Source: Leucocoprinus leucothites (Eukaryota > Basidiomycota > Agaricomycetes > Agaricales > Agaricaceae). Taken from it: a stretch of 64,000 bases of DNA. The number at the start of each line of letters is the position of its first letter. Positions within the stretch are counted from its first letter, which is position 1. This document shows, in pieces, positions 1 through 10,812 of the stretch. A program made the position numbers and the translations under genes. Location of the stretch: contig JAACJO010000024.1 of the NCBI GenBank assembly GCA_013368445.1, forward strand, positions 372,001 through 436,000, in the 5' to 3' direction. A model generated the notes under the pieces. The model saw only the letters and a program-made list of their open reading frames with translations, was not told where the DNA came from and made no database searches.

Positions 1-1105
1 CTTGGAACAGCAATGTACTGGACAAGGAGGTAAGCCTGGCTGGGCGTGGTTGAGGACGAGGAATGCGCACAGTAAGTATGCATGATAGCATGATGATACT
101 ACTCGAATTTGAGTGGTGCCTCTAAAAGACGAGTAAATCAACTCTTACCTCATAAGGCCGCTAGTAGCTATTGTGTAGCGAATGATTTGGGTCACGAGTG
201 TACTAGTTGCCCTATGTTCCATAAGCGTCGAGGATTTGGGCCGAACATACAGGTTCAAGTCATACCTCATGTCTCGAATTCCCTCGCTTCGTTTAAGCAC
301 ATAGTAGCATAGGAGAGCAGCGATCAGAATGTCGGCTTCAAGGATAAAAACCATTTACTCCTCAGTGCTCGTTGGGGTGAGGCAATGATTTTACTTACTG
401 GCAGTTCCGACAGCCAGCATCTCGAGAACACCGCCGGGGAGTCGAATTCTCAGCTGAAAAAACAATGCACATAGAAAAACAGAGACGAAAGTGCCTAGGG
501 TGCATACAAAAACCGGTCCCACTATCCAGACGCTTCCTAGGCTGAGAACCCATATCCTGAAAAGTTTGTCAGTATTCTGCGAACACGAGGAGGGGCGTGA
601 GAGACACTTGCCGATGTAGCAAGAAGAGTTGTGAAAGCAGAATTGATAAGGCAACGAAGAATAGGTGGAGGACGAGTGGAAAAATCATCCGCTTAAGGAC
701 ATGAACATTACCCCAGTTTGTGACCAGATAGTAATGGGCGGTGTATGAAATAAGGATGAGCTGGATCAAGCTGAGTATCCTGCTCGAGTTCTTGTTAGTT
801 TCTTGTAGCTAGTAACGCTCGAATGGTGCGGGCTGACCAAAGGGCGGCGACCAGTATTTTGATCCTTGGGGAGTCATCAGGGAAATCCTGGTAATATTGA
901 TACGCTTGTACGGTAAGAACACCCTGAAAGCTTTTGGAATTTCTGAATGAAAATCTCTCAGGAGGAAGATTTCACTGACAATGTCGCGAATAACACTGAA
1001 GGAAGTATGAGCAAACACAACGGGGCAGATATTGTATCCCGTACCTCCTATAAGCAATATTCCATACATGAGTTCGAGGTCCAACCCTGTTGGTTTGAAA
1101 TTCAT
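1..1105 (-). CDS. DUF6534 family multi-pass membrane protein, tandem copy 1 (3' end cut by window)
   Basis: A fungal DUF6534 protein: a seven-helix-like integral membrane protein of unknown function. The start is the ATG at 1103-1105, opening MNFKPTGLDL and ending exon 1 at a GTACGG donor after LLIGG. Further exons encode the 20-nt microexon (VLFATLS), the YYYLVTNWGN helix, the RIWVLS...GPVFVC helix pair, ADILIAALLCYYVLKRSEG and TLVTQIIRYTIATSG, all family signatures. The last exon visible, at the window edge, reads YIAVP, so roughly the final 90 residues are missing. I saw no frameshift or stop in the exons present. It is the leftmost of four copies and diverges from GCN2 pseudogene 1. Family assignment is from recalled family motifs, not a search. 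Confidence 0.8.
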
Positions 1106-1156
1106 AGCTGGCGGAAAGGAAGTGGTTGAGGATCCGCGCCTCCGACATGGGGGTAC

Positions 1157-1163
1157 TATATAT
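1157..1163 (-). promoter_or_regulatory. TATA box of DUF6534 copy 1
   Basis: A TATATAT-type element lies 52 nt upstream of the ATG. Equivalent elements stand 52, 55 and 52 nt upstream of copies 2, 3 and 4 (8328-8334, 14782-14787, 21157-21163). Retention at this spacing in all four copies suggests a real core promoter. Confidence 0.6.
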
Positions 1164-1644
1164 TGCCCTCTCCCCTACTTGAAATAAACCTGAGAGTGAG
1201 GCGCAAACTGAGCTCATCTGCTATCATCATTTGTATGGCATCCCACCTAACCGGGATCGATGGTAATATGGTGAATGTAGCTCGAAAACATATTTGTGTA
1301 TGGGTACGAGATCCGCCGTGATGTGATACGCAGCTGGGTGTAGCTATGCGACGTTTTGAGTTATATCGGCGGTCCAGCTGCTTTGCTAAAGAAGATGTGA
1401 GTGTGTGTTGTGTGTGTGTGAGAAGGATACTTTTGTGCGCTTGTGTCTCAGACAGTGGCGATATTTTCACCCAGGGTTGTTAACTCGCGGAAAATCTCAA
1501 GTTTGCTGCTATTTGTATGTCCCTTTAGTTCAACTCGACTCTTTGGCAGTATGAGTTGCTGATACAGATAATATGTATATGTCAATACTCTTTACCAAAT
1601 GGCACGAGCGTGGCCAACAGAACTGCAGAGACGGTAACGGAATC

Positions 1645-1959
1645 TGTCGGAAAAAGCCGAAATCAGTTATAATGCGTTATAATGCGTTATAATGGACTTA
1701 GCCAACCCTGAATACCTTGGGGAATTATAACGCATCATAACGGTACACTTTGTCAATAATTTAGAGTTCTAACGCGTTATAACGCTGACAATCCCGAGGC
1801 CAAAATTTAGGGGAAACTATCCCAAAATGGAAATCAAAAGTTAGAACACCGTTAGAACTCCGCCTAACTTGTTATAACCCGAGTTATAACTCCAAAAAAG
1901 TATTATAACGTGTAATTACACAAATTCGGTATTATAACGATTTTCGGCTTTTTCCGACA
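1645..1959. mobile_element. 315-bp MITE rich in GTTATAAY modules, 5-bp target duplication
   Basis: Terminal inverted repeats of 18 bp begin TGTCGGAAAAAGCCGAAA and close the element in reverse complement. The direct repeat GAATC (1640-1644 and 1960-1964) flanks it. Inside, the words GTTATAAT, GTTATAAC and TTATAACG recur many times on both strands, so the body can fold on itself. There is no open frame. A truncated relative lies at 19190-19343. A 5-bp duplication argues against Tc1/mariner (TA); the superfamily is undetermined. Confidence 0.8.
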
Positions 1960-2693
1960 GAATCATAAAATAGCGCTTTCGGCAGTGTCTGCTGACATGG
2001 GAGACTTGATCGGGGTCTCCAACTAAAATGAGAGTGGCGGTGGAGGTGATCTCTTCCTCGAACCGGTGTCTATCCCAGTGTACGCCCCACTACGTCGTGT
2101 ATTGAACTGGAGACAGGCATGACAAAATGGTGCCGACATACTCTGCATTAGTAAGACTGCACTATCACTATGCTGCTCGAGAGTGAAACAAGATTTATCC
2201 GACTACATATATTATACGATGTAAATCGCCCCAGCAACAGGAAGTGGAAAAGAGTTGAGAATGGAGTGTTCCTTTTCGAGTTCTTAGCATTAGAGACATA
2301 CATCATGCCGGCTCTTCAAGTTCACGTTATCATCGCTGGAACTTCAAGGCACTGACTTTCAGCCTCAGACAATAAGGGAGATCTAGCGCTGGTTTTGGGT
2401 AGAGGTGGTATGAACGGAATCACGAGTTGAAGGAATATGAATGGCGGGGTTACCCCCATGATCCAGAGTCCGTTGGCTGAAGTATCCTGCCGAGCGCCTG
2501 TCGACGCCAAGAAAGTTTACATATGATCGTGGCTCATCCCTATGTTGGCTCATTGGAAAGACCATAGGAGACTTGAGCTGGTTCTTGATTGAATAATAAC
2601 TCACAGTAGCAACGAGCCCATCGACGTCTAGTCTCTCAGCTTCAGACACGAAGCGACAGGCCAGGGATTGAGTGGTATTGGTGAATAGACATA

Positions 2694-3655
2694 CAGTCGT
2701 CTCTGTAATAACCCATAGCAGTTCGTGGAAGGTCCGAGCTATAGGTTATGACAGAGTATGGGTTATGAGAAAGATCGAAAAATACTATTAAAATAATAGA
2801 ATAAAATATATTTAGAATACCCCAGGCTCTCCTGAAGTCAATGAGCTCGTGTATAAGTCAAATGTAACGAGTGAAAGCTACTGTCTAGTAAAATAATCAT
2901 CAATACGGGTATCTTTTAGCTTTTCTACCTCATCCGTGAACTTGTTGGTTGAAGGTGCGAAGAACTTGCTCCATCTTGCGAGCAAAAGGATCGGAGTTTG
3001 TTGCTAAGTGTCTTGTTAGCAACGAAGAGTTTGCTAAGAGTTGGGGGCTAAATTTTATCCACACCATCACCAGAGTCATCATCACCCCCATTGACCTCAC
3101 TAAGCTCTCGTAGCTCCCATGATTGCATTACCGACTCGTAAATTTCCTTGTCCGTTCTCTCATTCATAGTGCCATTTTCGTGTTCCGGGTTGGGGAGTGA
3201 GTCAATTGACATGCAATTATTCTCTTGTAGTACACCGTGGGCCTGGAGCTGATCAAGCAGTGTCTCGAGATCTTTGCTTGTTCTGAAGAAGAATCCCACG
3301 AGAATGAGACTGTTGCTCGAGTTTTCTGAGCCCTTTTTCAAGTATCTCAACTAAGTTATTAGGAAGCATAATGGGCGCAGAAACTGTTTTGTACAGCTAG
3401 GTCTATTCAAAATTCTGTCCTCGGTAGCCGGCGCAGTACAAGCGCCCAAATGTCGAGCTCCAAATTCACTTTTTTACCATATATGGTCACCGGCGCTATG
3501 GGTTTTTTCCGCCTCGGAGCTATGGGTTACGGGTTAGTGCAGAGTTATGGGTTTTGCCATCAAATCCCCTGCAAACCAACTTGGGAGACCCGAAAATCTA
3601 TGGGTTACGACAGAGTATGGGTTATTACAGGTATGGGTTATTACAGAGAAGACTG
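2694..3655 (-). mobile_element. 962-bp pogo/Fot1-like DNA transposon, internally deleted
   Basis: The 24-bp terminal inverted repeats start CAGTC[G/T]TCTCTGTAATAA and differ at one position. TA dinucleotides at 2692-2693 and 3656-3657 form the target duplication, as expected for Tc1/mariner/pogo. Subterminal copies of TATGGGTTAY recur near both ends. The interior keeps only the 3' part of a pogo-type transposase on the minus strand, so the element cannot move itself. It is absent from the other three units, so it inserted after duplication. Confidence 0.8.
2890..3350 (-). pseudogene. C-terminal remnant of a pogo-type (DDE/CENP-B-like) transposase
   Basis: The minus strand reads IYESVMQSWELRELSEVNGG followed by an acidic DDDSGDG run. 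After a stop it continues as ARWSKFFAPSTNKFTDEVEK and LKDTRIDDYF. An acidic linker followed by a conserved LK.T.I.DYF tail is typical of fungal pogo transposases as I recall them. The catalytic DDE domain and the DNA-binding N-terminus are missing, and the open frame starts at TTG, so this is a fragment. Family assignment rests on the tail motif plus the TA target and CAGT terminus. Confidence 0.6.
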
Positions 3656-4742
3656 TATTGGCATGGACACGAGCGTTAGAACTCGGTCAGGAATATATAT
3701 AGGTAAGGGTTGTATATAGAAAGGAGGAAATCTGAATTGTGGGTGACTGTTGGCGACCACGATGACGCTAGCTTGGTTTAAGTATGGCGCATCGGGACTG
3801 GGGGGAATCTTCATTTGTTTACCAAGCCATTGTTAGAGAGGGCAAGGTGGATGTAGGCCTGGTATTGGAGTAATGAGAAAAGAGGACGATCATCGTTATG
3901 GACCACTGGATAGCGAGGGAGGCGCTGGAAGGAGACAACAGTCGGTAACATCGAGTATTCGATGGAATATGTGAAATTTGTATGGGTCATTCATTACTCA
4001 TTCATGAAAGTTCTGCCGCTGCCAATGGAATATTGGTGAATCGAGCGTCGGGGGCAATCGAAGATTGTGGATATCGAATGGAGGATGATTACAATATAAA
4101 CACCGCATAGATCGTGTTCAGGGTAAAGATACTATGAGCAAAGATAGATATCAAAGGGCTAGCAGATGTTCGCGAACTTGAGATGAGCCGTAGTACGACC
4201 ATCGGGGACCGAAATGAATTGAGAGAGTCTTCGGACATAATCGTCAAGTTTGAGTCACTAGGTCTTGCTGGATAAAGAGTCGACCCATGATCAAGGTGTA
4301 CATCTGGTGCATGGAGCAAGATGAATACCAGTCAATAATACGTTGTGGAACCCCGTCGATTGTGGATGAGTCGGTAAGAGATGATGCCAATCGAATGTTC
4401 TAGTAAAAGAGTGGAAGAGATCTACAGGGTTGGTGATATTGGAGAAGGCTAATGTCAGGGCTTACATCACGCCCTGAAGCACCTCATCCACAAACACCTT
4501 TTCCCTGCCACCCCTACACACAACACACTCATGGAAACTTGGGTTGCCGAGTGCCTTTGCGGCTCTCCCCTTCTTGAGTTTGGTTATTGACATATTCCTG
4601 AGCGTACTTTTTGTTCTTGCACACTTTTCTTCATTTGTCATTTGACCTACCGCGAGGTTGGAGACGTTTCACGTACAAAGGACAAGCCGGCGAAGGAAAG
4701 GAGACGACTTTATCACACGATTTTCGAGAATACTTGATCAGA

Positions 4743-6145
4743 ATGGATTCGACGGAAGAGCTGCAACAATTGGAGATCACGGCACTGCAGAGGATGTATG
4801 CGGAGGATTTTGCCGAGCGTCCGCTTCCCAAGGCATGGAAGGTGTGTGTTTGTCGTTTTCCATTTCTCTGTCGGGGAAATCTGAACTCGTGTGCTAGAGT
4901 TCATCGTATGCGTGCTTCACCCTGATCCTGAGCACGCGTCCAAAGTCGGATTCTCCTTGAATGTCCGGTGCGCATGTCGCGTTATCTGTTGCGATCTACA
5001 TTATGATTGATGAGGCAATGCTTCCAGATTCCAAAGACATACCCTCCGCTCACATGTCCAGCATTCACAAACCCGCGAAGAGTTTGTGGATGCTCTATGG
5101 CAGATCGTGACTTTTGCCCAAAGGTTTAAACGAGGGGGTTGTCTAGGCGAGATCCTATCACGAGATTTATCATAGCTGGAATGAGATTGAGCGTAGGGGT
5201 GGTGGTGGAGGAGAAAGGAGGGGGTCAAGTAAGAGAGCAGCTGGAGGTGATAGAAATGCTGCTGCTCTGACGACGCTGCATCCTACGGCCACCCGACTAC
5301 TCTCCCGAGTAGCGGTGGTGCGAATGGAAATGGGGTGGGATGGAGGATGGAGATGCCGTGTCCGCTGAATACGATGCCGCATGTGATGAAGACGCTGTAT
5401 ATTCAGACGGAGTTTGTCGAGAGGCAGTCGTTATGGTTGGTTTGTTACTAGCGCTCTCTCATGAAATTGTGCCAGAGGATTGACGAGGGGATTACGGAGG
5501 ATGAGGCTTGGAGGTTGTTTGGCCAGACTGTGGATGTATTGGTGCATATGTCTACGTTGGGGATATTGCACCGGGATATCAAATTGACGAATATATTTAT
5601 TGGTGGGTCTCGCCCTGCTTTGCTATGACGCGTTGCTGAGCTTGATGCTTTCGCAGATGCGAATGGGGGTTGTGGAGTGAGGGATTTCGGATTGGCTACA
5701 TCGAGTCTGGCTGTTGTGGACCTTTTGGATGTGACCAGACATCCGATCTATCCCGAGGCCGGTATGACTCTCGATGTGTTGATTCAAACTTGGACCCCGT
5801 GGTGGTTGATTAATAGTCAATGTAGAGGTCGGTACAAGGTTGTATTTTGCTCCCCGAGGTACAATCGAGGAAGAAGGGACCAAGAAATCACTCGAAAGTT
5901 GACATGTATTCTCTTGGTGTGCGCGCTCTTTCTTCTTCTGTCTGGCGGGTCTCTTAACGCGCTGGGTCGTAGATTGTCTTTTTTGAGATGAATTACACGC
6001 TCTCCACCGGTTCGGAACGTATACCGTCATTGAGAATTTACGGACGCCAGGGATATTTTCTCCTGCTACTTGGAACCCTCATCGTTCTTGGCATCGACGG
6101 AGTACGTTTCTCAAGTTTTGACCACTACGATCATACCATACGCTT
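4743..6145 (+). pseudogene. GCN2 pseudogene 1 (RWD start plus broken kinase C-lobe)
   Basis: Exon 1 is intact (MDSTEELQQLEITALQ) and matches the functional gene at 23899. Intron 1 lost its 3' splice site by a deletion between two near-identical CTYGTGTGC words. The RWD exons follow to the reading IVTFAQ near 5120. The sequence then jumps to the parent's kinase-insert region (parent about 27.4 kb), removing about 2.9 kb with the pseudokinase and N-lobe. Exons with HRDIKLTNIF, DFGLAT and the following C-lobe survive in order with their introns, so it arose by DNA duplication rather than retroposition. Homology stops near the NYM...STGSER exon. No kinase can be made. Confidence 0.88.
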
Positions 6146-6683
6146 GAACATGAGACCGCACCGACCCATATATACCAAAGGAAGGCATGAGACAGGTGGT
6201 CAGTCTACATACGCAGGCCGATGTTGGATTTATGAATAGTTAGACGTTGGTGCTCAGGCCCAGGCCTCAGGCACTGGCCAAAGTTAAGCTCAGTGTTGGT
6301 TATGACTAAGCGAGAGAGGAATGCAGAAGATATATTTTGATTGGATTTTTAATCAAGGGCCATTCTATTGTGGCAAGTGATCACCGTCACCGTCACTGAC
6401 TTTGGTATATAACATTGTTGAGCCCAAGCTCAAAGAAGAAACAGATCGGCAAGCATAGCAGTGACAGCGAAACTGTCATGTCACTTTTTGTCAGAGCCAG
6501 GCTGTCCATTCTGAGTCTCTGAGTCTCGACCCCCAACTCCAAAGGCAAAATCACATCAGAGCTAAAAGATGCGTTAATCTACAACACCATGCATACTCCA
6601 CCCAGACCCGTAAATACTAATAGAGTAGACTTCTACCGGGAGATAGAGTCTGCTTGTGGGAGTGCTAGTATGTGTTACAGAAG
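6146..6683. other. Spacer between GCN2 pseudogene 1 and DUF6534 copy 2
   Basis: Convergent 3' flanks. The part from about 6240 aligns by eye with 12550-13000 in unit 2, so it belongs to the repeated unit. No coding signal seen. Confidence 0.5.
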
Positions 6684-8276
6684 CTACGGTAGCGAGTGGC
6701 GAAAAGGTCGTGGTGGGTAAGTATCTGACGGAACTTGCACGACAGGCTGAGAACGTGAACTTGTAAGGGCAAATAAAATGTTGACTACGCTTGTAGACGT
6801 ACCTTAATTTCTCTGGCAGCCGACCGCGACGAAATTGTGGTGAAGTGAGATGAATGTTCATATGTGCTTGCGCCAAGTCTTGGCAGCCTTCGGATGATGC
6901 TTGAGCTTCCACCCAATTCTGTTGTCTTCGCAAAGGATGGCTCCATCTTGTCGAGTGTTTCCCGAAGCTTACTTCGTCCATTCAAGCTGTGGATTCATGA
7001 GTCGCGAGAGAGGAGATGGTGGTCCCTGGGAAGATGCTCACTTCACGAGGACGGCATTCGCGTATGTTCGTCCAGAGGAAAAGTGTAATGCCTGTGTTAA
7101 AGAGTTGGATTTTCGTAGTCGCTACGTAAGATAAGAGCACCCTCACTATGCAAATAAATGGGCTTGGGAAGGCGATGTACTAGACGTGAAGGAGGTAAGC
7201 CTGGCTAGGTGTGGTTGAGGACGAGGAATGCGCACAGTAAGTATGCATGATAGCATGATGATACTACTCGACTTTGAGTGGTATATCTGGGAGACGCTTA
7301 ACTAAATCCTTACCTCGTAAGGCCGCTAGTAGCTATTGTGTAGCGAATGATTTGGGTCACGAGTGTATTAGTTACCCTACATTCCGTAAGCGTCGAGGCA
7401 TTGGGATGAAATACGGTGGTTCAAGTCATACCTCATATCTCGAGTTCCTTCGCTTCGTTTAAGCACATAGTAGCACAGGAGAGCAGCGATCATGATGTCG
7501 GCTTCAGGGATAGAAACCGTCAATCCTCAAATCTCTTTCTAGGTGAGACAATGATTTTACTTACTGACAGTTCCAACTATCAGCATCGAAAGCATACCGC
7601 CGGGGAGATGAATTCCTAGTTGAAAAAACAATCCACCTAGAACAACAGAGACGAAAGTGCCCAGGCTGCATACAAAAACCGGCCCCACTATCCAGACACT
7701 TCTGTTGCTGAGAACCCATATCCTGAGAAGCCTGTCAACATTCTGTGAATATGAGGAGGAAAATGTGAGATACTTGCCGGTGTATCAAAAACAGTTGTGA
7801 AAGCAGAATTGATAGGGCGATGAAGAATAGGTGGAGGGAGTATGGTAAAATCATCTGCTCAAGGACACGAACATTACCCCAGTTCGCGACCAGATAGTAA
7901 TAGATGATGTGTGAAATAAGGACGAGCTGGATCAAACCAAGTATCCTGCTCGAAATCTTATTAGTTTTTTGCAGTTGGTTTTAACGCTCGAATATGCAGG
8001 CTGACCAAAGGGCGGCGGCCAGTATTTTGATCCTTGGGGGGTCGTCAGGGAAATCTAGATAATATTGATACACTTGGACGGTAAGAACGCCCTGAAAGCT
8101 TTTGGGTTTTCATTCAGGAAATCTCTCGGGAGGAAAATTTCACTGACAATGTCGCGAACAACACTGAAAGAACTATGAGGGAATACAACGAGGGAGTAGA
8201 GATTATGTCCCGTACCTCCTACAAGCAGTACTCCATATGTTGGTGCAAGGTCCAACTCTGTTGGTCTGAAATTCAT
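6684..8276 (-). CDS. DUF6534 family multi-pass membrane protein, tandem copy 2 (complete)
   Basis: The best resolved copy. Twelve exons sum to 984 nt (327 residues). Exons include 8276-8216, a 20-nt microexon at 8163-8144, 8091-8006, 7945-7778, 7722-7565 and 7501-7432; six more run to the TAG at 6684. The spliced protein reads LLVGGVLFATLSGVLTVQ, then LWxLG...YYYLVANWGN, HRIWVLS, ADIMIAALLCYYVLKRSEG, IIRYTIATSG, YIAFPSPFICIALHF, TYANAVLVNLNGRSKLR and a short tail ending FRHSLP. This is the DUF6534 helix order and its C-terminal LYxNSLLxxLNxR motif. The intron after LLHR has a GC donor (GCAAGT). Function in the family is unknown. It converges on GCN2 pseudogene 1 and diverges from pseudogene 2. 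Confidence 0.85.
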
Positions 8277-8327
8277 AGCTGGCGGAAAGGAAGTGGTTGA
8301 GGATCTGAGCCTCCGACATGGGGGTGC

Positions 8328-8334
8328 TATATAT
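8328..8334 (-). promoter_or_regulatory. TATA box of DUF6534 copy 2
   Basis: TATATAT 52 nt upstream of the ATG, at the same distance as in copies 1 and 4. Confidence 0.6.
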
Positions 8335-9530
8335 TACCCTTTACCCTACTTGAAATGAACTGAGAGTGAGGCGTAAATCGAGTTCGTCTGCCGTCATCGT
8401 TTGTACGGCATCCCACCAAGGCCAAGATCGATGGTATTATGTTGAATGTAGCTCGAAAAGATATTACGTGTGTGTGCGAGATCGGCAGCATGTGATCGGC
8501 AGTTGGGTGTAGCTATGTGACGTTTTTGAGTTTTATCGGTGGTCCAGCTGCTTTGCTACAGAGAGAGAGGGAGAGAGAAGGATACTTGTGGCTCAGACAC
8601 CGGTGATACCCGTGGTTGTCAACTCGTGGAAATGTATCGAGTTTGTTGCTATTTGTACGTCAAAGTGTTCAACTCGACTAGCCTAGTCAATATCAGTCAC
8701 CAATACAGACATATGTACCTGTCAATATTCTTCACCAAATGGCGCTAGGGCGGCCCACAGGACTGTAGAGACAGTAATGGAGTCATATAACAATGCCCTC
8801 GACAGTGTCCGCTGACACGCCAAGAGAATTGATCGCCAAAGAATGAAAGAGAGTGGAGGCGGTACAGTTGATCCCTTGCTCGAACCCGTGTCTATCTCAA
8901 TTTACAGCTTGCTATGTTGTGTATTGAATTGGACAGGCATTGCTGTCGGATTGCTCTGCATTAATAGGACTGCACTACCACTATGCTACTCACGAGCGAA
9001 ACAAGATTTATTCGACTATACAGACTATACGATGTAAATCGCTCCAGTAACTGGGAACTTAGAGTTGGGAATGGAGTGTTCCTTTTCGAGTTCTTAGTAT
9101 TAGAGACACACATCATAATGCCGGCTCTTCAAGTTCACGTTATCACCGCTTCAAGGCACCGAATTTTAGCCTGAGACAAAAAGAGGAGTCTAGCGTAGTG
9201 CAGGTTTTCGCAGAGGTGGTAGGAATAGAATCAAGAGTAGAAGAAATGTGAATGGTGGGGTATACCCCCATGGTCCAGAGCCCACTGGCTGAAATATCCT
9301 GCCGAGCGTCTGTCAATTCCAAGAAGGTTTACATGTGATAGTGGCTCATCCCTCTGTCAGCTCGGCGGAAAGGTCATAGCAGACTTGAACCGGTTCTTGA
9401 TTGAATAATAACTCACGGTAGGAACGAGCCCATCGATGTCTAGTCTCTCAGTTTCAGACACGAAGTATCAGACCAGAGATTGAGTGGTGTTGACGAATAG
9501 ACATATCTAAAGTAGTATTGGCAGGGATAC

Positions 9531-9811
9531 TGTAACGCTAAGGTCACACCGTTAGGGAATAGATGATAATCTTCACTTAAATAGCACGCGCAAGTTAAAC
9601 AAGCACAACTATACTCTCGATTGTTAGAGAGGCGAAGACTGCCTCGTTCTATCGAATACAGGGGGTTTAAATACTCTACGAAACGGTTATACGAAAAAGG
9701 GAAAGATAAACAAGAACATACTAAGGAACGATATGGAACAACGGAAAGGGAACCAATAAGACGCGATCGGGGACAAGTGCCGAAGGCCCGCAATCGCTCG
9801 TGCTCCCTACA
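9531..9811. mobile_element. Solo LTR of an LTR retrotransposon (281 bp)
   Basis: Starts TGTAACGC and ends CCCTACA, the TG...CA termini of long terminal repeats. It is flanked by a perfect 5-bp direct repeat, GATAC, at 9526-9530 and 9812-9816. There is no coding frame and no terminal inversion beyond TG/CA. A TTTAAATA word inside could serve as a TATA box. The orthologous site in unit 1 runs straight from TTGGCATGG into the sequence following the insertion. This is the usual scar of recombination between the two LTRs of a retroelement; strand is not determined. Confidence 0.75.
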
Positions 9812-10812
9812 GATACGTGCGTTAGAACTTGATCAGGAATATATATAGGTAAGGGTTGTATAGAAGGAGGAGGCCGCGCCCGAGGAAATCTGAATTGTGG
9901 GCAAAGTGGATGTAGGCTTGGTATTGGAGTGGTGAGAACAGAGACGATTATTATTGTATAGACCACTGGATGGCGAGGAAGGCGCTGGAAGGAGACAACA
10001 GTCGGTGGCACCGAGTATTCGATGGAATATGTGAAATATGTACGGGACATTCATTACTCATCGATGAAAGTTCTGCCGCTGTCAATGGAAGACGGAATCC
10101 GGTGAATCGAGCGTCGGGGGTAATCGAAGATTGTGGATATCCAATAAAAGATGGCTACAATAGACGCCGTATCTATCATGTTCAGGGTAGAAATACGATG
10201 AGCAGAGATAAGTATCAAAGGGCTAGCGATGTTTTCAGACTTGAGATGAGCCGTAAATGCGACCGTCGAGGACTGAAATGAAATGAAAGAGTCTTCGGAC
10301 CTAATCGTCGAGTTCGAATCGCTAGGTCTTGCCAGATAAAGAGTCGACTCATGATCAAGAAGGTGTATATCTAGCAGGGAGCCGGATGAGTACTAGTCAA
10401 TAATATGTACTTCGTCGATGAGTCAGTAAGAGATGGTGCCAGTTGAATGTTCTAGGAGGGAAAGACGACTACAGGGTCGGAGATATTACTTAGAGAAGGC
10501 TAAAGTTTAGGGTTATATCAGCACCCCATTAACGTAACACACCCTGGAAGCACAAACGCTCTTTCCCTCCCACCCCCACGAACCACTCAAAACCGCATCA
10601 TGGAGACTTGAGCTACCGAGTGCCTTTGTGGCTCTCCCCTTCTTGAGTTTCGTTATCGACATATTCCTTGACGTACCCTTTTTTTCTTTTACACATTTTT
10701 CTTCGTTTGTCGTTCGACCTACTGCGAGGTTTGAGATGTTTTATGTCCAAAAGCAGGCCGGCTAAGGGAAGGAGGCAACCTTTCACACGATGTACGAGAA
10801 TACTTGATCGGA

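Larger units (their letters stand above)
1106..4742. other. Unit 1 spacer between divergent DUF6534 and GCN2-pseudogene starts
   Basis: No gene that I can support. The stretch aligns by eye, piecewise, with the spacers at 8277-10812, 14728-17534 and 21106-23898. Its last 300 bases are the GCN2 promoter and 5' leader carried into every unit. Two inserted mobile elements (1645-1959, 2694-3655) explain why this spacer is the longest. Short open frames such as 2170-2355 recur in unit 2 but are broken in units 3 and 4, so they look like shared non-coding DNA or a third gene too decayed to read. Confidence 0.6.
8277..10812. other. Unit 2 spacer between divergent DUF6534 and GCN2-pseudogene starts
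   Basis: Aligns with the other unit spacers; no supported gene. It contains a solo LTR at 9531-9811. The site matching the pogo insertion of unit 1 carries no element, and the site matching the MITE of unit 4 is uninterrupted (GGAATATGTGAA near 10025). Confidence 0.55.

Noticed and set aside
2170..2355. Small plus-strand frame ending in ...ALQVHVI, also found at 8983-9174
   Set aside because: Recurs because the spacer is duplicated; broken in units 3 and 4, low-information composition, so not called a gene.
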